Shown here piece by piece: positions 1 through 6,273 of a DNA stretch of 6,954 bases. Where the stretch lies: positions 1 through 6,954 of the forward strand of contig JARFPR010000073.1 in assembly GCA_029288195.1 (NCBI GenBank), read 5' to 3'. The notes below the pieces were generated by a model that searched no databases, was not told where the DNA came from, and saw only the letters and a program-made list of their open reading frames with translations. Within the stretch, counting starts at the first letter, position 1, and the number at the start of each line of letters is the position of its first letter. Source of the stretch: Gammaproteobacteria bacterium. GTDB taxonomy: Bacteria > Pseudomonadota > Gammaproteobacteria > GCA-001735895. A program made the position numbers and the translations under genes.

Positions 1-1064
1 GCCATCGAGCAGGCACTGCCGACTTCACCCTGGCAGCCGACCTCGGCCCCCGAAATCGACGCATTTTCCTTGTACAAAATGCCGATCGCTCCCGCGGTCA
101 GCAAGAAACGTACGATACCATCGTCTTCGGCCGCCGGGTAAAAGTGCTGGTAGTAATGCATGACCGCCGGAATGATTCCCGCGGCACCGTTGGTTGGTGC
201 GGTTACCACGCGCCCACCGGCCGCATTTTCTTCGTTGACGGCAAGCGCCCACAGGTTGACCCAGTCCAGCGTCACCAGGGGATCTTTATAGGTAATCCCG
301 GGTTGTCCTCTCAATTTGCGATGCAAATCTGCAGCGCGTCGCCTGACCTTCATGCCGCCCGGTAAAATGCCCTCGTTACGACAACCATTGTTAACGCAAC
401 TGCGCATTACTTTCCAGATCTCGAGCAGCCCATTGCGAATGTCTTCTTCACTACGCCAGGCTTTCTCGTTTTCCATCATCACATCGCTGATCGACATATC
501 GTGGTTGGCACAATGGATCAGCAGGTCGACCGCGCTTAAGAATGGATAAGGCAGTTTAGTATCGTCCTCGACGATACGATCGTTGCCCTGTGCGCTTTCG
601 TCGACGATGAAACCGCCGCCCACCGAGTAGAAGGTGGATCTTCGCAGTTCTTCGTTGTTTGCATCGAAAGCACAAAAAGTCATACCGTTGGAATGAAATG
701 GCAGGGTTTCGCGACGATGCATGACCAGCTGCTTATTTTCGTCGAACCCGACCAGGTGCTCGCCAAACAGGTTCAATTGCCCGCTCGATCGTATCGACTC
801 CAGCCGCGATTCGACACTGCCGGTATCGATCGATTCAGGCAGTTCACCCTCGAGACCCAGCATCACCGCCTTGTCGCTGCCGTGCCCCTTGCCGGTGGCA
901 CCAAGCGAGCCATACAGGTCGGCTTTAACCTTTGTCACCTCGCCCAGTAAGTTATCCTGCTTGAGGCCCTGAACGAATTTTTGCGCGGCACGCATTGGCC
1001 CGACCGTGTGCGAGCTCGACGGGCCGATACCAATTGAAAACAAATCAAAAACGCTAATCGCCAT
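1..1064 (-). CDS. sdaA: L-serine ammonia-lyase (L-serine dehydratase), iron-sulfur type; 3' part beyond left edge
   Basis: This cytoplasmic enzyme deaminates L-serine to pyruvate and ammonia using an oxygen-sensitive [4Fe-4S] cluster. The frame is open from the ATG at 1064-1062 to the window edge, giving 354 full codons of the usual roughly 455-460. The N-terminus carries the family hallmark GIGPSSSHTVGPMRAA (residues 12-27). Further in come GSLGATGKGHGSD, the NNGCRNEGILPGG segment, the APTNGAAGIIPAV segment and GAEVGCQGEVGSACSMA at the edge. Cys344 of GCQGE aligns by position with the first cluster ligand of the Legionella enzyme; the other two ligands and the C-terminal cysteine lie outside the window. 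The start is supported by AGGA (plus-strand tcct 1072-1075) 7 nt upstream. It lies 97 nt downstream of gcvP on the same strand, which fits a shared role in glycine/serine breakdown. Identification is secure. It is partial because of the window edge, not because the gene is broken. Confidence 0.96.
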   Translation of the reverse strand, partial: MAISVFDLFSIGIGPSSSHTVGPMRAAQKFVQGLKQDNLLGEVTKVKADLYGSLGATGKGHGSDKAVMLGLEGELPESIDTGSVESRLESIRSSGQLNLFGEHLVGFDENKQLVMHRRETLPFHSNGMTFCAFDANNEELRRSTFYSVGGGFIVDESAQGNDRIVEDDTKLPYPFLSAVDLLIHCANHDMSISDVMMENEKAWRSEEDIRNGLLEIWKVMRSCVNNGCRNEGILPGGMKVRRRAADLHRKLRGQPGITYKDPLVTLDWVNLWALAVNEENAAGGRVVTAPTNGAAGIIPAVMHYYQHFYPAAEDDGIVRFLLTAGAIGILYKENASISGAEVGCQGEVGSACSM

Positions 1065-1161
1065 CCGCCAATCCTATCTCAGTGCAAGGCCAGAGTATAA
1101 CGCCAGAGCTGGGCATTAAATGCACCAGTATGCTTGCTGGAAACGCCGCGTTGTTGCCTGA

Positions 1162-4044
1162 TTACGTTTCGTCGTCGGCGTAAGCCGACAGCGGTGGGCA
1201 GGAGCAGATCAGGTGTGTGTCACCGAAAACATTATCCACCCGGCCCACGGGCGACCAGTACTTGTAGGCCCGCAGCGAAGCCAGCGGGTAAGCGGCCTGT
1301 TCGCGGCTATAAGCATGACTCCATTCGTCTGCACAAACCATGTCAACCGTGTGCGGTGCATTTTTCAGAGGATTGTCTTCGGCATCCATGCGGCCTTCCT
1401 CGATTTCACGAATTTCATTTCGAATCGAGATCATCGCCTCGCAAAAGCGATCGATTTCCTCCTTGGATTCCGACTCGGTCGGCTCGATCATTAAGGTGCC
1501 GGGGACCGGGAATGACATGGTCGGGGCGTGAAAACCATAGTCGATCAGGCGCTTGGCGATATCATCCACGGTGATTCCGCTATCTTTGACCACGCGAGTA
1601 TCGATAATACATTCGTGCGCAACCAGCCCATTGGGCCCAGTGTAGAGTATCGGAAAATGGTCGTTTAAGCGTTTCGCAATATAGTTCGCGTTTAAAATAG
1701 CGGTTGCGGTTGCCTTGGGTAAGCCGACACGTCCGAGCAGCGAGATGTATGCCCAGCTGATTGGCAGGATACCGGCACTGCCAAACGGGGCAGCAGAGAC
1801 CTTGTTGATTCCACCGTTGTGGTTCTGGCTGGTGGATGGCAGGAATGGTTTCAGATGTTCCCTGACACCAATTGGACCGACGCCGGGACCCCCGCCTCCG
1901 TGCGGAATACTGAATGTCTTGTGCAAATTCAGGTGCGAAACGTCGCCACCGAACTTACCCGGTGCGCAAACTCCGACCATCGCGTTCATGTTGGCGCCGT
2001 CGATGTATACCTGGCCGCCATGCTGATGGATGAGTTCGCAGACTTCGGTCACGTCGTCTTCGAAAACACCATGGGTCGACGGATAGGTAATCATGATCGC
2101 GGCCAGGTTTTCGCTGTGCTTCTCGCACTTGGCCTTGAGGTCGTCCATATCGATGTTGCCTGATTTCGCGCTGCCGACAACGACCACTTTCATGCCTGCC
2201 ATTTGTGCCGAGGCAGGGTTCGTGCCATGTGCCGAAGCCGGGATTACGCATATATTGCGATGTCCTTCGCCGCGACTCTCGTGGTAGGACTTGATTGCGA
2301 GCAGGCCGGCATATTCACCTTGCGCACCCGAATTGGGTTGTAGCGAAATGGCGTCATAACCGGTACAGGCGCACAGCATCTGCTCGAGTTCTGTAATCAA
2401 TTGCTGATAACCCTGGGCCTGGTCCAGCGGAACGTAAGGATGGATACGACCAAAGCCGGGCCAGGTTACCGGGATTAATTGTGTTGCCGAGTTCAACTTC
2501 ATGGTGCAGGAACCGAGTGGAATCATGCTTCGATCGAGCGCGAGGTCCTTGTCTGCGAGCTTGCGCATGTAACGCATCAGGTCGGTTTCGGAGTGATGAC
2601 TGTTGAATACCGGATGGGTTAGGTATTCACTGGTTCGTACCAGTCCCGGTGGCAGACTGCTGCCGGCCTTCTCGTCCAGCGCGGTCACCGTGACCTGGTC
2701 GCCGTGATCGTGGGTAAACACGTTAAACAGGGTTTTAATGTTTGCACGGGTGGCAATTTCGTCCAGCGAAATTCCGATGGTAGAGCCGTCAACCTGGCGC
2801 AGGTTGATTTTTTCTGCTCGTGCCGCGGCCATGATGAACTCGGTTGCATTGCCGGTTTTTACGGTAATGGTGTCGAAGAAATGCTCGGTTTGAACGTCCA
2901 GTCCGAGTTCGCGTAATCCTGCGGCGAGCAATACCGTCAGACGATTGATGCGTTGGGCGATGCGGCGAAGTTCTGCGGGCCCGTGGTATACCGCGTACAT
3001 GCTTGCCATGATTGCGAGCAAGGCCTGGGCGGTACAGATATTACTGGTCGCTTTTTCACGACGGATATGCTGCTCGCGGGTTTGTAGTGCGAGCCGCAAT
3101 GCCGGTTCATTGCGACTGTCCTGGGAAACACCGATCAGGCGGCCCGGGAGCGACCGTTTATAGGCTTCGCGTGTTGCCATGAACGCCGCATGTGGTCCGC
3201 CATAACCGAGCGGTACCCCGAAACGCTGTGAGCTGCCGACCACGATATCGGCGTCGAATTCTCCGGGTGGAGTCAGTAGTGTCAGGCTGAGCAAATCCGC
3301 CGCGACCGCGACCAGCCCCTGCTTTTCATGAACCTGCTTTACCAGCTCACTATAATCGTGAATTTCGCCGGTGGAACAGGGATATTGCAACAGAACACCA
3401 AACAACTCGGGGTTCTCCGCAGCGTTGAAAGCATCACCGATGACACACTTGATGCCCATATGCCTGGCACGATTGGTAACGACTTCGATGGTTTGCGGGT
3501 GGCAGCTGTCGGCGATATAGAAAACATCGCTTTTGCTTTTCGACAAACGGTGGCACATGGCCATGGCTTCGGCAGCCGCGGTAGCCTCATCGAGAACCGA
3601 GGCATTGGCGAGTTCCATCCCGGTCAGATCGCTGATCATGGTCTGAAAATTGAGCAGGGCTTCGAGTCGGCCCTGGGAAATTTCGGCCTGGTAGGGGGTA
3701 TAGGCTGTATACCAGGCTGGATTCCGTAACAGGTTTCGTTCAATTACGGTAGGCGTATGCGTATTGTGATAACCCATACCGATAAACGTCTTAAACAACT
3801 GGTTGCGAATCGATATCTGGTAAAGGCGATTCAGCACCTGGCGCTCAGAGAGACTGGCCTTGACTTCGAGCGGCTTGCGTCGGCGAATCGATTCAGGAAC
3901 GACCTTGTCGAGCAGTTCGTCGACACTTTCCATGCCCAGTTCGGCGAGCATCGCGGTTTCGTCTTCTGCTCCGGGACCTATATGACGGCGAATGAAACCG
4001 TGGAAAATATCGAGATCCTTTAACTTGAGGTCAGGATTTGGCAT
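1162..4044 (-). CDS. gcvP: Glycine dehydrogenase (decarboxylating), P-protein of the glycine cleavage system
   Basis: The PLP-dependent P-protein decarboxylates glycine and transfers the aminomethyl group to the lipoyl arm of GcvH. The 960-residue protein is full length and of the fused, single-chain type (E. coli about 957). The N-terminal half has FIRRHIGPGAEDE near residue 18 and GVPLGYGGPHAAFMA near 280. The C-terminal half has GSCTMKLNSA near 510, HGTNPASAQMAG near 605, and the PLP site NLHKTFSIPHGGGGPGVG, whose Schiff-base lysine is Lys709. The ATG at 4044-4042 is preceded by AGGA (within plus 4053-4057) at 8 nt. The neighbours are sdaA downstream and a bufferin-type operon 108 nt upstream. 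gcvT and gcvH are not in the window. No glycine riboswitch fits in the 108-nt leader, and no convincing sigma-70 promoter was seen there. The reading frame is intact. Confidence 0.98.
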   Translation of the reverse strand: MPNPDLKLKDLDIFHGFIRRHIGPGAEDETAMLAELGMESVDELLDKVVPESIRRRKPLEVKASLSERQVLNRLYQISIRNQLFKTFIGMGYHNTHTPTVIERNLLRNPAWYTAYTPYQAEISQGRLEALLNFQTMISDLTGMELANASVLDEATAAAEAMAMCHRLSKSKSDVFYIADSCHPQTIEVVTNRARHMGIKCVIGDAFNAAENPELFGVLLQYPCSTGEIHDYSELVKQVHEKQGLVAVAADLLSLTLLTPPGEFDADIVVGSSQRFGVPLGYGGPHAAFMATREAYKRSLPGRLIGVSQDSRNEPALRLALQTREQHIRREKATSNICTAQALLAIMASMYAVYHGPAELRRIAQRINRLTVLLAAGLRELGLDVQTEHFFDTITVKTGNATEFIMAAARAEKINLRQVDGSTIGISLDEIATRANIKTLFNVFTHDHGDQVTVTALDEKAGSSLPPGLVRTSEYLTHPVFNSHHSETDLMRYMRKLADKDLALDRSMIPLGSCTMKLNSATQLIPVTWPGFGRIHPYVPLDQAQGYQQLITELEQMLCACTGYDAISLQPNSGAQGEYAGLLAIKSYHESRGEGHRNICVIPASAHGTNPASAQMAGMKVVVVGSAKSGNIDMDDLKAKCEKHSENLAAIMITYPSTHGVFEDDVTEVCELIHQHGGQVYIDGANMNAMVGVCAPGKFGGDVSHLNLHKTFSIPHGGGGPGVGPIGVREHLKPFLPSTSQNHNGGINKVSAAPFGSAGILPISWAYISLLGRVGLPKATATAILNANYIAKRLNDHFPILYTGPNGLVAHECIIDTRVVKDSGITVDDIAKRLIDYGFHAPTMSFPVPGTLMIEPTESESKEEIDRFCEAMISIRNEIREIEEGRMDAEDNPLKNAPHTVDMVCADEWSHAYSREQAAYPLASLRAYKYWSPVGRVDNVFGDTHLICSCPPLSAYADDET

Positions 4045-4152
4045 GGCAAGATTCCTTTGTTCAGCGGCTTATCAAATTAATCTTAGTTTCCAGTAGCTTT
4101 CTGCGTTGCCCTGGTTCAAGCGTCATATTAACACTAAAAATAGGGCTTCACG
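4045..4152 (-). other. Spacer between the DUF2063 gene and gcvP; no terminator seen
   Basis: This 108-nt, AT-leaning leader carries the gcvP ribosome binding site (AGGA at plus 4053-4057 region). I found no GC-rich hairpin followed by a T-run and no convincing -35/-10 pair; a TTGAAC hexamer (within 4110-4120) lacks a matching -10. A GCCCT/AGGGC pair is 30 nt apart without a T-run. It is too short for a tandem glycine riboswitch. Confidence 0.5.
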
Positions 4153-4938
4153 CTAGTCATTGTCGAGGTTTAAAACCAGTTGATCGGTCACCCATTGTTT
4201 AACAAACCCCGCCGCCACCATGGCGACCTGCTGTTCATCAATCCATTCGAGCAGACCTTCACAAATTGTGGCAAAGTTTGCGCCGCTGGCTGCCTGTTCG
4301 ATGGCCCAGGCCTCGTGAACTTCGAGTGAGCGCCACTGGATTTTTAGCTCACGGCGCCAAAGCATCCAGCGACGCGGAAAATCATCCCGCTGCTTTTGCG
4401 GTACCCCGCTACCCGAATCCAGTGCGTCTTCGATTAGCGGCACGTTCCAGAACAGATCGAGCCAGAGCAGTGCTGGTTTGAATTTGAAGCTAAGGCCCGG
4501 CCAGGCATCGGCCGGAACGGCTGCCATATCCTCGAGCTGGAGTAACTGCGCGCTGTCGGCTGCATCGAAGACCGTGGTTTGTGCCCATTCGTAACGCGCC
4601 AATTCCTCCAGGAACTCGGCCTCCTTACCGCGATAAATGTCGCGTAAATAGGTCGGCAGATTTTCACCGAACCAACGCACCGAGGGATGGGAAGACGGAA
4701 AATGTTTCAGATAATCCAGCGCCATGTTTTCGAAGGCTTCTCGTTGGAGGTACTTTTCCAGCGCGGAATAGTCGACGGCAAGGCAGTCGATCAGGCGAAT
4801 TCGATAGGCGTTGTAGTAAGTACCGAGTCGGTGTTCCGCAATCGCATTCTCGGTGCTGATAATATCCTGTTCGATATCTTCCGTCCCTTCGATCAGGTAG
4901 TCCTGGAAGCGCAGCTGCAGGTCACGTAAATGAGACAT
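4153..4938 (-). CDS. bufC: DUF2063 family protein, partner of the MNIO maturase (BufC/HvfC-like)
   Basis: This 261-aa soluble protein has the N-terminal domain of DUF2063 (PF09836, often named 'putative DNA-binding domain'). The marks are RLGTYYNAYRIRLIDCLAVD (residues 37-56), the following DYLKHFPSSHPSVRWFGENL segment and the LARYEWA motif. A C-terminal helical part includes EAWAIEQAASG and a closing AAGFVKQWVTDQLV. In MNIO systems such as methanobactin MbnB-MbnC and Haemophilus HvfB-HvfC, proteins in this position bind the iron enzyme and help present the precursor leader. A recognition role, rather than DNA binding, is therefore inferred here. The ATG at 4938 is only 2 nt after the maturase stop, and a weak AGG lies about 7 nt upstream, so translational coupling is likely. 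No signal peptide or membrane segment is visible. The gene symbol is by family analogy. Confidence 0.87.
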   Translation of the reverse strand: MSHLRDLQLRFQDYLIEGTEDIEQDIISTENAIAEHRLGTYYNAYRIRLIDCLAVDYSALEKYLQREAFENMALDYLKHFPSSHPSVRWFGENLPTYLRDIYRGKEAEFLEELARYEWAQTTVFDAADSAQLLQLEDMAAVPADAWPGLSFKFKPALLWLDLFWNVPLIEDALDSGSGVPQKQRDDFPRRWMLWRRELKIQWRSLEVHEAWAIEQAASGANFATICEGLLEWIDEQQVAMVAAGFVKQWVTDQLVLNLDND

Positions 4939-4940
4939 CG

Positions 4941-5780
4941 TCAGGCCTGGTAATAGGGTTCGGCAATTCGACGAGCCTGGTCCAGTTCGGCCAGTACCTG
5001 GTCGAGCCCGGGGATATTGCCATCGCGTTCAATCATGGTTGAAACCGGCCCGAAACGCTTCGCGGTTTCTTCGTAAAGCGCCCATACGGGATCGATAATG
5101 TCCTGATCGTGAGTGTCGATGATCAGGTTGCCATCATTAGTATGGCCGGCGAGGTGGTGCTGCCATACCCGGTCGACTGGCACCCCCGCGAGGTATTCGA
5201 CCGGGTCGTAGTGGTGGTTGTAGCTGCTCACGTAGATGTTGTTGACATCGAGCAGCAGGTAGCAATCTGCCTTGTCTGCAATTGCTGCCAGAAACTCCCA
5301 TTCGGGCATCGCGTCTTCACAGTAAGTGATATAACTCGACAGGTTTTCGATCAGCATTTGTTGACCGAGAAAATCCTGTACTCTCGATATACGTTCGGCG
5401 ACATGATTGATGGCTTCCTCGGTATATGGCAGTGGCAGTAAATCGTGCATATTTTTATGGTCGACACCGGTCCAGCAGAGATGGTCGGAAAACCAGCGCG
5501 GCTCTATCCGCTCGATTAATGCTTTCAATTGTTTCAGGTATTCATAATCAATCTCGTCGGTAGTGCCTAGCGACATCGATACGCCGTGCATGACCATCGG
5601 GTAATCCTGACGGATTGCATCGAGGAAATAGAGCGGCTTGCCACCGTCGATCATGTAGTTTTCGCTTAAGACTTCCAACCAGTCGATATTTTTCGGCCTG
5701 CGTTCGAGGATATCCTGGTAATGTTCAGCGCGCAGACCCAAACCGAATCCGAGAAAAGGTTTTTCCGAGGGCTGTGTCAT
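4941..5780 (-). CDS. bufB: MNIO family (DUF692) multinuclear non-heme iron bufferin maturase
   Basis: This is a TIM-barrel oxidative enzyme of the MNIO/DUF692 family (PF05114). Relatives (MbnB, TglH, HvfB, bufferin maturases) use two or three iron ions and oxygen to rearrange cysteines in a precursor peptide. The 279 residues show the family pattern: FGLGLRAEHY (12-21), WLEVLSENYM (34-43), MHGVSMSLG (64-72), SDHLCWTG (98-105), LPLPYTEEAI, IENLSSYITY (144-153), LLLDVNNIYVSSYNHHYDP (175-193), HLAGHTNDG (209-217), DTHD (222-225) and IERDGNIPG (250-258). Candidate metal ligands are the conserved His, Asp, Glu and Asn in these motifs, such as His65, Glu145, Asp178, His209, His213 and Glu251. I chose the ATG at 5780; an in-frame TTG at 5828 would start inside the terminator's T-run. 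Only a weak GGA precedes the ATG, suggesting low expression. The substrate is inferred to be the Cys-rich peptide encoded just upstream. Confidence 0.94.
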   Translation of the reverse strand: MTQPSEKPFLGFGLGLRAEHYQDILERRPKNIDWLEVLSENYMIDGGKPLYFLDAIRQDYPMVMHGVSMSLGTTDEIDYEYLKQLKALIERIEPRWFSDHLCWTGVDHKNMHDLLPLPYTEEAINHVAERISRVQDFLGQQMLIENLSSYITYCEDAMPEWEFLAAIADKADCYLLLDVNNIYVSSYNHHYDPVEYLAGVPVDRVWQHHLAGHTNDGNLIIDTHDQDIIDPVWALYEETAKRFGPVSTMIERDGNIPGLDQVLAELDQARRIAEPYYQA

Positions 5781-5826
5781 GGATGAAAGTCCGGGCTTGA
5801 AACGGGTTTTATTGTATCTAGCGGGC

Positions 5827-5860
5827 AAAAAAAATGCACCGACAGGGTCGGTGCATTTTT
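5827..5860 (-). terminator. Strong intrinsic terminator between precursor and maturase genes
   Basis: On the minus strand, TGCACCGAC (5855-5847 region) pairs perfectly with GTCGGTGCA across a 3-nt CCT loop. Flanking A and T runs lengthen the stem to about 14 bp. It is followed directly by eight T residues (plus-strand a-run 5827-5834). It begins about 19 nt after the precursor stop codon and ends about 47 nt before the maturase ATG. It therefore sits inside the operon and probably acts as a partial terminator: most transcripts would carry only the precursor and a minority would read through to the maturation genes. The hairpin is seen directly; partial read-through is inferred. Confidence 0.9.
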
Positions 5861-5879
5861 AAAAGCTGAGAAATACAGC

Positions 5880-6131
5880 TTAGGCTTCGAAATTACCGCC
5901 CGCTGCTTCGCATTCAGTCTTGGTGCGCTTAACCCATCCCTGTCCTGCACAGGAGTTTTGACCCGCACAGCTGGTGGTTGCTGTAGCACAGGCGCTGGTG
6001 CCTTTGCAGGAATTGACATTGAAACACTTGCCGGCTTTTTCGGCAGCGGAAGCACTCATAGGTGCAACGGCGAACATGGCAGCTGCAGCTGCAGCAAGGG
6101 CGATCCCGGTGGTTTTCTTAGCTGTATTCAT
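5880..6131 (-). CDS. bufA2: Secreted Cys-rich precursor peptide, BufA2-like bufferin (copper-binding RiPP)
   Basis: This 83-aa protein has a classic Sec signal peptide: a basic start (Lys5, Lys6), a poly-Ala hydrophobic core at residues 10-24, and a likely cut after SASA (around residue 29 or 30). That leaves a mature peptide of about 54 residues. The mature part has six cysteines at 36, 42, 48, 55, 61 and 74. It contains two copies of an eight-residue unit, SCKGTSAC (41-48) and SCAGQNSC (54-61), then AGQGW and a KTECEAAGG tail. This layout matches the BufA2 family of periplasmic bufferin-type metallophores, whose cysteines are oxidised by MNIO enzymes in the cytoplasm before export; the products buffer excess copper. 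The start has a strong GAGGA Shine-Dalgarno (plus tcctc 6139-6143), 7-8 nt from the ATG. The adjacent maturase and DUF2063 genes support the assignment. Which cysteines are modified cannot be read from the sequence. Confidence 0.88.
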   Translation of the reverse strand: MNTAKKTTGIALAAAAAAMFAVAPMSASAAEKAGKCFNVNSCKGTSACATATTSCAGQNSCAGQGWVKRTKTECEAAGGNFEA

Positions 6132-6138
6132 TAATTTA

Positions 6139-6143
6139 TCCTC
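6139..6143 (-). promoter_or_regulatory. Strong ribosome binding site of the precursor gene
   Basis: GAGGA on the minus strand lies about 7-8 nt before the ATG at 6131. It is clearly stronger than the sites before the maturase (weak GGA) and the DUF2063 gene (AGG). This fits high output of the peptide relative to its enzymes. Confidence 0.75.
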
Positions 6144-6190
6144 ACGTTTTGAATGTTGGTTGTACTGGTTTTTTTCCCCATTACGCGAGC

Positions 6191-6218
6191 TTAGAGGAAC
6201 CGATTTTCGATTAAGTTC
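6191..6218 (-). promoter_or_regulatory. Sigma-E/ECF-like promoter of the precursor gene
   Basis: On the minus strand a -35-like TGAACTT (core GAACTT at plus 6213-6218) is separated by 17 nt from a -10-like TCTAA (plus 6191-6195). The E. coli sigma-E consensus is GGAACTT, about 16 nt, then TCTRA, so the match is good apart from one base and one extra spacer base. The predicted start site, near 6184, gives a leader of about 50 nt before the precursor ATG at 6131. An A/T-rich stretch (6221-6247) lies just upstream and could serve as an UP element. Bufferin operons in some bacteria are under ECF sigma factors, which makes this plausible. No equally good sigma-70 promoter was found in the 142-nt gap. 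Confidence 0.45.
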
Positions 6219-6273
6219 AGAAAATTTGGCAGTTTTTTGAAAAAATTTACTTTTGCGAGGTTTAGTGGAACTT

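Noticed and set aside
1065..1161. Possible hairpin CCAGTA-TGCT-TGCTGG (1124-1139) between gcvP and sdaA
   Set aside because: The stem is short with a mismatch on the transcribed strand and there is no T-run, so it is not called a terminator.
1134..1574. 146-codon open frame on the plus strand
   Set aside because: It lies wholly antisense to gcvP, has no recognisable domain and an atypical Arg/Pro/Ser-rich composition; it is a shadow of the real gene.
3328..3729. 133-codon open frame on the plus strand, rich in Gly and Ile
   Set aside because: It is opposite to the conserved N-terminal part of gcvP with no family resemblance; the gcvP reading is unambiguous.
4153..4938. Calling the DUF2063 protein a DNA-binding regulator
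   Set aside because: The database label is misleading; beside an MNIO gene the established role is partner or recognition protein, and no helix-turn-helix motif was recognised.
5811..5816. TACAAT as -10 of a separate maturase promoter
   Set aside because: No acceptable -35 lies 16-19 nt upstream; those positions fall in the terminator stem (hexamers such as GTGCAT).
5777..6055. Minus-strand open frame overlapping the precursor gene, 92 codons
   Set aside because: It overlaps the precursor in another frame, lacks a ribosome site, and runs through the terminator hairpin; the precursor frame has signal peptide, Cys pattern and a strong ribosome site.
6078..6096. GCAGCT-type triplet repeat in the precursor gene
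   Set aside because: It simply encodes the poly-Ala core (residues 13-18) of the signal peptide; it is too short to claim phase variation.
6221..6260. A/T-run inverted repeat after the protease gene as a terminator
   Set aside because: The pairing is only A-T runs without a GC stem; it is more likely an A-tract upstream of the precursor promoter.
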